From assembly GCA_044222225.1 (NCBI GenBank), contig JBGANR010000006.1, positions 124,001-188,000 on the forward strand: DNA of 64,000 bases, written 5' to 3'. The position numbers and the translations under genes are program-made. The notes beneath the pieces are model-generated. The model did no database searches, was not told the origin of the DNA, and saw nothing but the letters and a program-made list of their open reading frames with translations. Shown piece by piece: positions 39,973 through 47,800 of the stretch. Each line of letters starts with the position of its first letter. The first letter of the stretch is position 1. This DNA comes from JBGANR01 sp044222225 (GTDB lineage: Bacteria > Actinomycetota > Actinomycetes > Mycobacteriales > Mycobacteriaceae).

Positions 39973-40100
39973 TTCAATGTCGACCCAGCTCCTCGGCACG
40001 TCGTACTCATCGGTCGACGAGAAATGTCAGAGGGGTCTGCCAGACTGGCCGGCAAGTCAATGAACCCGAAACGGTTCGAACCCGAAAAGGTGGGAGCATC

Positions 40101-41447
40101 GTGTCAGGCACCACGGATCTCTACTCCACGTTCATCTCGTCGGCCCCCGGGGCGTTCATCGCCGGCAAGGTCGGCCTCCCGCAGCCCCCGGTGCTGCGAC
40201 GATACGCCGCCGGGCAGCCCGCGTTGCCGGGAACCGTCGTCATCGGCGGCCAGGGACGTCTCGCCACCGGCCTCACGGCCCTCCTCGGCGGCGACTACGA
40301 GGTGGCGGATGCGTCGACCCCGTCCCCGGCCGACAAGGTGGGCGCCCTCGTCTTCGACGCCACCGGCATCACGGACCCCGCCGGGCTCGCCGCGCTGCAC
40401 GCCTTCTTCCAACCGCTCGTGCGCTCGCTCGCCGGTAGCGGCCGGGTCGTCGTGCTCGGCACGCCGCCGGAGAAGACGTCCTCGCCCGGCGAACGCATCG
40501 CGCAGCGGGCGCTCGAGGGCTTCACCCGCTCGCTCGCCAAGGAACTCCGCAAGGGCGCCACGGGCCAGCTCGTCTACGTCGATCCCGACGCCTCCCTCGC
40601 CGGTCTCGAGTCGACGCTCCGCTTCCTGCTCTCGGGCAGGTCGGCCTACGTCGACGGCCAGGTCATCCGCGTCGGCAGCGCCGCCGCGACGGCTCCCGAG
40701 GACTGGGATCGGCCGCTCGCCGGCAAGGTCGCCGTCGTCACCGGCGCCGCCCGGGGCATCGGCGCGACGATCGCCGAGGTGCTCTCCCGCGACGGCGCGC
40801 ACGTCATCTGCGCCGACATCCCGGCGGCCGGCGACGCCCTCTCGGCCACCGCGAACAAGGTCGGCGGCACCGCGCTGCCGCTGGACGTCAGCGCCCCCGA
40901 CGCCGCCGCCAAGCTCGCCGAGCACGCCCTCGCACGGCACGGCGGCGTCGACATCGTGGTCAACAACGCCGGCATCACCCGTGACAAGCTGCTCGCCAAC
41001 ATGGACGACGCACGCTGGGACGCCGTCATCGCCGTGAACCTGCTGGCACCGCAGCGGCTGGTCGACGGCCTGCTCGCCGCCGGAGCGCTGCGCACGGGCG
41101 GGGCCGTCGTCGACGTCTCGTCGATCGCGGGCATCGCCGGCAACCGCGGCCAGACCAACTACGCCACGTCCAAGGCCGGCGTCATCGGGATCGTCGACGC
41201 CTACGCGCCGGAACTGGCGAAGCAGGGCATCACGATCAACGCCGTCGCACCCGGGTTCATCGAGACCGCGATGACGGCCGCGATCCCGCTCGCGACACGC
41301 GAGGTCGGCCGTCGGATGAACTCCCTGTTGCAGGGCGGCCAGACGATCGACGTCGCCGAGACGGTCGCTTACTTCGCGAGCCCGGCGTCGAGCGCGGTCA
41401 CGGGCAACACCGTGCGCGTGTGCGGCCAGCAGCTCCTGGGCGCCTGA
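40101..41447 (+). CDS. fabG4: 3-oxoacyl-(ACP/CoA) reductase FabG4-type
   Basis: A protein of 448 aa, the long high-molecular-weight FabG class found in mycobacteria. An N-terminal flavodoxin-like domain (about 1-205, PALPGTVVIGGQGRLATGLT, ERIAQRALEGFTRSLAKELR) precedes a classic SDR domain: KVAVVTGAARGIGATIAEVL (NADH-binding), NNAGITRD, catalytic Ser in VDVSSIAGIAG and Tyr-Lys in TNYATSKAGVIG. It reduces 3-keto-acyl thioesters, and mycobacterial FabG4 prefers NADH. GTG 40101 follows AAAGGTGGGAG. Its stop overlaps the htdX start (TGATG). Confidence 0.94.
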   Translation: MSGTTDLYSTFISSAPGAFIAGKVGLPQPPVLRRYAAGQPALPGTVVIGGQGRLATGLTALLGGDYEVADASTPSPADKVGALVFDATGITDPAGLAALHAFFQPLVRSLAGSGRVVVLGTPPEKTSSPGERIAQRALEGFTRSLAKELRKGATGQLVYVDPDASLAGLESTLRFLLSGRSAYVDGQVIRVGSAAATAPEDWDRPLAGKVAVVTGAARGIGATIAEVLSRDGAHVICADIPAAGDALSATANKVGGTALPLDVSAPDAAAKLAEHALARHGGVDIVVNNAGITRDKLLANMDDARWDAVIAVNLLAPQRLVDGLLAAGALRTGGAVVDVSSIAGIAGNRGQTNYATSKAGVIGIVDAYAPELAKQGITINAVAPGFIETAMTAAIPLATREVGRRMNSLLQGGQTIDVAETVAYFASPASSAVTGNTVRVCGQQLLGA

Positions 41448-42322
41448 TGGCGGCGCACACGAGGCACCTGTCGGCTCCGCCATCCACAGCCGCGACCTAC
41501 GCGCGCGCCGTGGCGGGGATGCTGCCGGTGGTCGGCAAGCCGGGCACGGTCTCGCTGTCCGCCGACCTGCCGGAGACGACGCTCGCGCTGGACGGCGTGA
41601 CCATCGACCGCCACCGGCTGCGCGACTACTGCCGGGTGACCGGCCTGCGGTTCGGCGAGTATCTGCCGCTGACGTACTTCTTTCCCCTGCAGTTCCCCGT
41701 GATGATGGACCTCATGGTGAGCGGCGACTTCCCGTTCTCCGCGATCGGTTCGGTGCACGTGGAGAACCGCGTCGAGCGGACGCGTCCGGTCTCGATCACC
41801 GAACGGCTCGACATCACCGTCCGTGCCGCCGACCTGCGCGAACATCGCAAGGGACTGCTCGTCGACCTGGTGGCGGAGTTCCGGGTGGGCAGCGAGCTCG
41901 TCGTCACCCAGACGGCGACACTGCTCTCGCAGCAGCGCACCAGCCTCTCCGGACCGTCGGGACCGGCGCCCGAAGACCATCAACCGCCGCCGGCGCCCGC
42001 GGTGCTGCGCGTCGACCAAGAACGCATCCGCGACTACGCCGCCGCCAGCGGCGACCGCAACCCGATCCACATGAGCAGCGTCAGCGCAAAAGCCTTCGGC
42101 TTCCCCCGCGCCATCGCCCACGGCATGTGGACGGCCGCCGCGGCCCTGGCCCCGATCGAAGGCCGCCTGCCCGCCGCGGCGTCGTACTCGGTGCGCTGGG
42201 GCAAACCGCTCCTGCTACCGGGCAAGGCCGGCCTGTACCTGACGCCGGCCGACGGTGGCTACGACGTCTCGGTGCTCGACCAGAAGCGTGGCTTTCCTTA
42301 TCTCACGGGGCACGCCGGCTGA
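41447..42322 (+). CDS. htdX: MaoC-like (R)-3-hydroxyacyl dehydratase HtdX-type
   Basis: A protein of 291 aa with two hot-dog halves. The C-terminal half has the hydratase-2 motif: Asp203, Asn205 and His208 in GDRNPIHMSS, and His225 in AIAHGMW. The N-terminal half is a degenerate hot dog. It interconverts (R)-3-hydroxyacyl and trans-2-enoyl thioesters. Translationally coupled to fabG4; in M. tuberculosis Rv0241c (htdX) and Rv0242c (fabG4) are likewise paired. Confidence 0.92.
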   Translation: MAAHTRHLSAPPSTAATYARAVAGMLPVVGKPGTVSLSADLPETTLALDGVTIDRHRLRDYCRVTGLRFGEYLPLTYFFPLQFPVMMDLMVSGDFPFSAIGSVHVENRVERTRPVSITERLDITVRAADLREHRKGLLVDLVAEFRVGSELVVTQTATLLSQQRTSLSGPSGPAPEDHQPPPAPAVLRVDQERIRDYAAASGDRNPIHMSSVSAKAFGFPRAIAHGMWTAAAALAPIEGRLPAAASYSVRWGKPLLLPGKAGLYLTPADGGYDVSVLDQKRGFPYLTGHAG

Positions 42323-42340
42323 GGTCAGCGCCGTACTCGG

Positions 42341-42459
42341 CCGTGGTGTGGGACGACCATGCCGGGGCCGCTGGCATCGGGCTTGGCGGGAGCGTGCCGG
42401 CGAGGAACGAGCCAGCACGCGGGGGACTGCGGCCCCGGCATGGTCGTCCCACACCACGG
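42341..42459. repeat. 119-bp element with perfect 31-bp inverted repeats
   Basis: Arms 42341-42371 and 42429-42459 (CCGTGGTGTGGGACGACCAT at the left end) are perfectly complementary. The 57-base centre contains its own stem GCGTGC/GCACGC. It lies between the converging htdX and TetR genes and may act as a terminator, but the size and nested structure are like a small non-autonomous mobile element. No frame in it looks coding. Confidence 0.75.
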
Positions 42460-42483
42460 CTACGCAACAGGGCCCACGCAACG

Positions 42484-43083
42484 TCAGCGGGCGTCCTTCT
42501 TGCCGGCCAACCCGCGCCACAGCAGCCGCTCGATGGTGACGATGGCCGAGTCGAGGTCGACGCTGCCGTCGGCGACCCGGTCGGCCACCGCCTCACCCGC
42601 ACCCGTCAGCGCCAGCGCCATGAGCTCGAAGTCGTCGCCGGGCTGCGGGTCGGCGGTGCCGCGGCGGATCATCGTGGCGATCTGCTCGATGATCGCCGCC
42701 CGAGCCGCTTTGACGACGTCGACGAACGGGGCCATGCCCGTCGCCTCCCGGTAGACGACGCGCCACGCGTCACGGTTGGTGTGCACGAACGTCAACAGCG
42801 ACACGAGCACGTGCCGCACCTGGTCGTGCTGCTTGAGGTCCGGATCGAAACCCGAGGCCATCGCCTCGATGAGCACGGCGGCCTCGCGCTGCACGACCGC
42901 CGCGAACAGCTCGTCCTTGGAGCCGTAATAGAGGTAGAGCATCGGCTTGGAGATCTCGGCCTTCGCCGCGATGGCGTCCATCGTCGTGTCGCGGAAGCCG
43001 CGCCGGGCGAACGTGGCGAGCGCGGCGTCGAGCATCTGCTGCTCCCGGACCGCACGCGGGATCCGCTTCGTTCCCCCGGCCAT
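42484..43083 (-). CDS. TetR-family transcriptional regulator
   Basis: A protein of 199 aa from ATG 43083, with GGCGGAG upstream. HTH at residues about 16-55: MLDAALATFARRGFRDTTMD then AIAAKAEISKPMLYLYYGSK. The C-terminal ligand domain is helical (VRHVLVSLLTFVHTNRDAWR). Position and sequence match Rv0238 of M. tuberculosis. A natural candidate for the TTAC-N6-GTAA sites at fadE5 and fadA2/fabG4, though this is inferred from proximity. No such dyad is visible before its own gene. Confidence 0.9.
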   Translation of the reverse strand: MAGGTKRIPRAVREQQMLDAALATFARRGFRDTTMDAIAAKAEISKPMLYLYYGSKDELFAAVVQREAAVLIEAMASGFDPDLKQHDQVRHVLVSLLTFVHTNRDAWRVVYREATGMAPFVDVVKAARAAIIEQIATMIRRGTADPQPGDDFELMALALTGAGEAVADRVADGSVDLDSAIVTIERLLWRGLAGKKDAR

Positions 43084-43141
43084 CCACTCCGCCCTTCCGC
43101 TGCGTCGACATCCGGCCACCCCGCCGGTGACGCCTGCCAAC

Positions 43142-44338
43142 CTAGCAGCGCGGCGCGACGCCCTTGGCCGTCAGCACTCGACGGACCGAGTCGTTGATCT
43201 TCGGCTCCTTGAGACGGCCCGCCTTGACCGCGCCCTCGAGCCGATCGAGCACGCGGCCCACCTGATCCGTCGACAGCCACAGGGCGACGTCGACGCCAGC
43301 CGCGAGCGCCATCTCGACGGCCTCCGGCACCGGGTACTTCTCCGAGACGGCCATCATCCCGGAGAGATCGTCGGTGAAGATGACGCCGTCGAACTTCGGC
43401 CCGCCATATCCGGCGCCCGTGCGCAGCAGCTCGACGGCCTTCGCGTTGAGGCTCGCGGGCAGCTCGTCACCGGTGAGCCCGGGAACGATGAGGTGGCCGA
43501 GCATCACAGCGCCCGGCTTGGTGAGCAACGACTTGTACGGCACGAGGTCGGAGCGGACGAGGCTGCTCAGCGGCGGCGTCCGGACGGTGCCGGTGTGCGA
43601 ATCACCGGAACCGTGGCCGTGCCCCGGGAAGTGCTTGAACACCGGCGTCACGCCCGCCTTGCGCAGACCGTCGGCATAGGCCCCGGCGTAGTCGGCGACC
43701 TCGGCCGGGTCGTTCGAGAACGAGCGGTCCCCGATCACCGTGTCGTCCGGCTGATTCGAGACGTCCGCGACCGGCGCGAAATCGACGGTGACGCCGAGCT
43801 TCGCCATCGCCTTGCCGGTCTTCTCGGCCAGCGCCCGGACGTCGTCCACCGACTCCGTCTGGGCTAGCTCGCGCGCGGACGGATGGTCGATGCCGAGGCT
43901 CCGCAGCCGCGAGACGCGTCCGCCCTCCTGGTCGACCGTGACGAACAGCTTGTTCGACGCCGCCTTCTTGACGGCGGTCAGCGAGGTCGGGCCGGTGCCG
44001 CTCAGCAGGGAGAGATCGGTCCAGCCGCCGATGAAGATGCCGCCGACCTGCTCCTTCTCGACGATGTCGAGTGCGTCCTGCCCGCCGGTGACACCGACCG
44101 TCAGCAGCTGAGCGAGCCGCTCCCGCAGCGGCATCTGCTTGATCGCGGTGTCGACGCAGGTGGCCGGCGAGGTCTTCGGCGGGGTGCTGCGGGACGTCGA
44201 CGGTTGATCCGAGGACGTCGCGGCGACGGCCGAGCCCTCCTGCGGCGAGCCGCCGGACGAGCAGCTCACGACGAGCGCGCCCGCGACGGCGGCGACGGGG
44301 ACGAGGGCGGCCAGGCGCAGGGACGGGCGAAGGCGCAT
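43142..44338 (-). CDS. lpqI: Lipoprotein beta-N-acetylglucosaminidase, GH3 (LpqI-type)
   Basis: A protein of 398 aa. The signal peptide ends in the lipobox VVSCSS; a Ser/Thr/Pro linker follows. The GH3 NagZ-type domain has VTVDQEGGRVSRLR, the loop KHFPGHGHGSGDSHTG with the Asp-His acid/base dyad, and the nucleophile Asp in VIFTDDLSGMMAV. It removes GlcNAc from peptidoglycan fragments outside the membrane, in wall recycling. ATG 44338. 58 bases separate it from the TetR gene downstream on the same strand. Confidence 0.93.
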   Translation of the reverse strand: MRLRPSLRLAALVPVAAVAGALVVSCSSGGSPQEGSAVAATSSDQPSTSRSTPPKTSPATCVDTAIKQMPLRERLAQLLTVGVTGGQDALDIVEKEQVGGIFIGGWTDLSLLSGTGPTSLTAVKKAASNKLFVTVDQEGGRVSRLRSLGIDHPSARELAQTESVDDVRALAEKTGKAMAKLGVTVDFAPVADVSNQPDDTVIGDRSFSNDPAEVADYAGAYADGLRKAGVTPVFKHFPGHGHGSGDSHTGTVRTPPLSSLVRSDLVPYKSLLTKPGAVMLGHLIVPGLTGDELPASLNAKAVELLRTGAGYGGPKFDGVIFTDDLSGMMAVSEKYPVPEAVEMALAAGVDVALWLSTDQVGRVLDRLEGAVKAGRLKEPKINDSVRRVLTAKGVAPRC

Positions 44339-44399
44339 GCGGTCAGTGTTGCAGACGCCTGCGGCGCCGGCTCGCACGTCGTTCACTCGTCCGACAGCC

Positions 44400-44462
44400 G
44401 AAACCTGTCTCTCTACGCGTCGACGCGACGGATATGTCCACGTCCTGCCGCTGCAAGATAGA
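44400..44462. repeat. ATAT-centred palindromic repeat, copy D (degenerate)
   Basis: GAAACCTGTCTCTCTACGC, then GACGCGACGGATATGTCCAC, and GCAAGATAGA. It aligns with copy A (5037) over AACCTGTC, GACGCG-CG-ATATGTCCACGTC. It lies in the divergent promoter region between lpqI and the DUF2613 gene. Confidence 0.55.
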
Positions 44463-44530
44463 CTCCGTCCGACAAGTGGCGGTCGTGTCGCCCACCGGGT
44501 GGCGGCCGGGGCGGCTGGTACTTTCACAGG

Positions 44531-44725
44531 GTGATCCGCAACCGCCTCGTCCTCGGCATCGTCGCCGGCGTCGCGGGCGCCATCGCGGCGCTGGTCTTCG
44601 TGTTCGCCGGGACGTACTTCGCGTCCGACCAGCAGCCCGGCACCACGTCACTCAACCCCGACAACGGCCTCATCGGCGGCTCCGTCGACTATGGCACCAG
44701 GCGGGGAGACCAGGACCGGTCCTGA
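44531..44725 (+). CDS. DUF2613-family small membrane/secreted protein
   Basis: A protein of 64 aa from GTG 44531 with a single hydrophobic helix (VLGIVAGVAGAIAALVFVFA) and a short polar tail. It matches the small DUF2613 protein Rv0236A that precedes aftD in M. tuberculosis. It could assist AftD as a small subunit, though this is untested. Its TGA overlaps the proposed CTG start of aftD, implying coupled translation. Confidence 0.8.
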   Translation: MIRNRLVLGIVAGVAGAIAALVFVFAGTYFASDQQPGTTSLNPDNGLIGGSVDYGTRRGDQDRS

Positions 44726-44800
44726 CCGAACCCGACGAACCGACACCCGAACGGCACCCGTCGCGGCGACCAGGGTCGGCCCTGACCGAACCGGACGAAC
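44708..44800 (+). repeat. Imperfect 33-bp direct repeat at the start of aftD
   Basis: Units 44708-44740 and 44768-44800 match at 29 of 33 bases with a period of 60, so both keep the frame. They encode LTEPDE twice in the first 30 residues of AftD. Confidence 0.6.
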
Positions 44801-47800
44801 ACCCTCGGCTGCGCGGGAAGCACGAATCCATCCGCGCGCGCGGCGTCGCCGCGATCGGGGCCGTGTGCCTCGTCGCGTCATTCGTTCAATCGCCCGGGCT
44901 CGTCTCGCCCGACACCAAACTCGATCTGACCGCCGACCCGGTCGGGTTCCTCGCCCGGGCGGCGCACCTCTGGTCGTCGACGGCACCGCTCGGCCAGGTG
45001 CAGAACCAGGCGTACGGCTACTTCTTTCCCCACGGCGCGTTCTTCGCGGCCGGCGACCTCCTCGGCCTACCGGGGTGGGTGACGCAGCGGCTGTGGTGGG
45101 CGTTGTTGCTGTTCGCGGGGGTGCTGGGCGTCGTCCGGCTCGCCGAGGCGCTGGGCGTCGGACGCACGGGCGCACGGATCCTCGCCGGCGCGGCCTATGC
45201 GGCGAGCCCGCGCGTCCTCCTCTCGCTCGGCGCCATCTCCTCGGAGACGCTGCCGATCATGCTGGCGCCGTGGGTGCTGCTTCCGCTGGTCGTCGCGACG
45301 TCGCGGCCGGGTGGCGTTCGCACGGGCGGCCTGACGCGCGGCGGCCGGCTCGATCCCGGACGCGCCCCGCCGACACCTCGGCAGCTCGCCGCGCGGGCCG
45401 TCGTGGCCGTCGCGCTGATGGGGGCGGTCAACGCCGTCGCGACGGCGGCGGCCTGCCTGCCGGCGGCGCTGTGGTGGCTGTGCCACGCCCGTTCGGGGCA
45501 AGCGCGGTGGTGGCGGACGTCCGCGTGGCTGGTGGGCCTCGGCGCGCTCGCCTGCCTGTGGTGGGCGGTGCCGTTGTGGCTGCTCGGACGCGTGAGCCCG
45601 CCGTTTCTCGACTACATCGAGTCCTCGCAGACGACCACCCGCTGGACCGGCATCGCCGAAGCGCTGCGCGGCGCGTCCGCGTGGACGCCGCACCTGGCCC
45701 CCGAGAACCCGGTCCTGCTCTCGCAACCCGCCGCGATCCTGGCGTCGGGAATCGTCGCAGCACTCGGGCTCGCGGGCCTCGCCGCCCGCGGCATGCCGGC
45801 GCGCGGACCACTCGTCGTCATCCTGCTGACGGGCGTCGTCCTGCTCTGCCTCGGATACGACGGCCCGCTCGGCTCCCCGATCGCCGAGCAGGTGCGGACG
45901 TTCCTCGACGCCGCCGGCGCACCGCTGCGCAACGTCCACAAACTGGAGCCGGCACTGCGGATCCCGCTGGTCCTCGGCCTGGCCCACCTGTTGGCGGCGG
46001 CCCCGATCCCCGGCAACGTGCGAGCAAGACGGGGCTTGCGGAATCGCCGCCCGGCGCACTGGTTCGCCCATCCCGAATCCCGATCCGTCGATTCCGCAAG
46101 CTCCATCTCAGCCCACCCGGTCGATTCCGCAAGCTCCATCTCAGCCCACCCGGTCGATTCCGCAAGCTCCATCTCACCCCGGCCGGGGGCGCTCGCCGCG
46201 CTCGCGGGCGTGGCGCTCGTGGTCGCGTCCTCGACCGTGTGGACGGGGTCGGTGGCGGCCCCGGGCGCCTATCGCGAGCTCCCCGACCACTGGCGCGACG
46301 CCGCCGCGTGGCTCACAGCGCATTCGACGCCCCCCACATCCGCCGACACGCCGATGCGGACGCTCGTCGTGCCGGGCGCGCCGTTCGCCTTCCAGCTCTG
46401 GGGCCGCACCCGCGATGAGCCGCTGCAACCGCTGGCCGAGGCGCCCTGGGTGAGCCGCGACTCGATCCCACTCGTCCCACCGGCCGCGATCCGGGCGCTC
46501 GACGTCGTCCAACGCGCGCTCGCCGACGGCCGCGCCGAACCCTGGCTGCGCGCGACGCTCGCCGCCCAGGGCATCGGTTTCGTCGCGCTGCGCGCCGACC
46601 TCGACCCGTCCGTCGCCCGATCGTCCCCGCCGCTGCTCGCCCGGCAGGCCCTCGTCGGCGCGGGGTTGCGGCGCGTCGCCGAGTTCGGGTCGGCGGTCGG
46701 CCCGGACAGGATCGACGGCGTCGTCACCGACGACGGGCTGCACCCCGACCTGACCGCGATCGAGATCTACGCCGTCGACGACGCCGTCTTCCCCGGCACC
46801 GGACCCGTCGTCATGCCCGTCGACGCGCTGCCCCGGATCGCCGGCGGTCCCGAGGCCGTGACGCCGGGACCGGCGCTGCTCGCGTCCGACGCCGCCCGCG
46901 CCGGACTGCCCCCCGCCCCCGTCACGGTGACGGATACGCCGACGGACCGCGAAGTCGACGTCGGACGCGTCGACCACAACGCGTCCGCCCTGCGCACGGC
47001 CGACGCCGGTCGACGCACGCAGGGCCGCCTACCCGATTACGACACTCCGGATGTACCGCGTACCAGCGCCCGTTGGCTGCTCGCCGGCAGACCCGGCGAG
47101 GTGACGGTCTCGGCGTCGAGCTCGGCGTCCGACGCCACCCAGCTCGGCCGCGTCGCGCCGGGCTCCTCGCCGGCGGCGGCGTTCGACGGCGATCCGGCGA
47201 CGAGCTGGCTCTCCGGCGGGCTCACCTCGGCCGTCGATCAATGGCTCCGGCTCGACTTCACCCGGCCGCAGCGCAACCTCGCCGTGACGGTGACCGTCGG
47301 CCGCGGGCTGGGCTCGCCGACGACGCGGATCCTCGTCCGCACCCCCGCCGGCACCACGTCTGCGCAGGTCAGAACCGGCGAGCCGACCGTCGTCTACGCG
47401 CCGCGGGGCGAGGCGGCCTGGATCGAAGTGCGCTCGGTGGGCACCGAGAACGGGTCGGCGGGCACCCAGTTCGCCGTCGCCGAGCTCGCACTCGCCGTCG
47501 ACGCCGCGCCGACGCCGATCGCCCGCGACGTCCTCGTTCCGGCGCCGCCCGCCGACGCCCCGGTCGCCGGGTGGCGGCTGCGCACCGAGCTTCCCGGCCG
47601 CGGCACGTGCGTCGAAGGTCCCGCGCAGACGCAGTGCGCGGCCTCGCTGGGGATCGCGCCCGAGGAGCGTCTCGCCCGGACGCTGACGGTGCCGGCCGCG
47701 ACGTCCGTCACCGCGTCGCTCACCGTCCACGCGCGGCCGGGACCGACGCTCTCGCGACTGCTCGCGACGCCCGGCGTGCTGACGGCGTCCGGCGCCGCCG

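Noticed and set aside
44434..44721. N-terminal extension of aftD starting upstream of the DUF2613 gene
   Set aside because: It would overlap the whole DUF2613 gene in another frame and part of the palindromic repeat D, and its sequence is Arg/His-rich noise.
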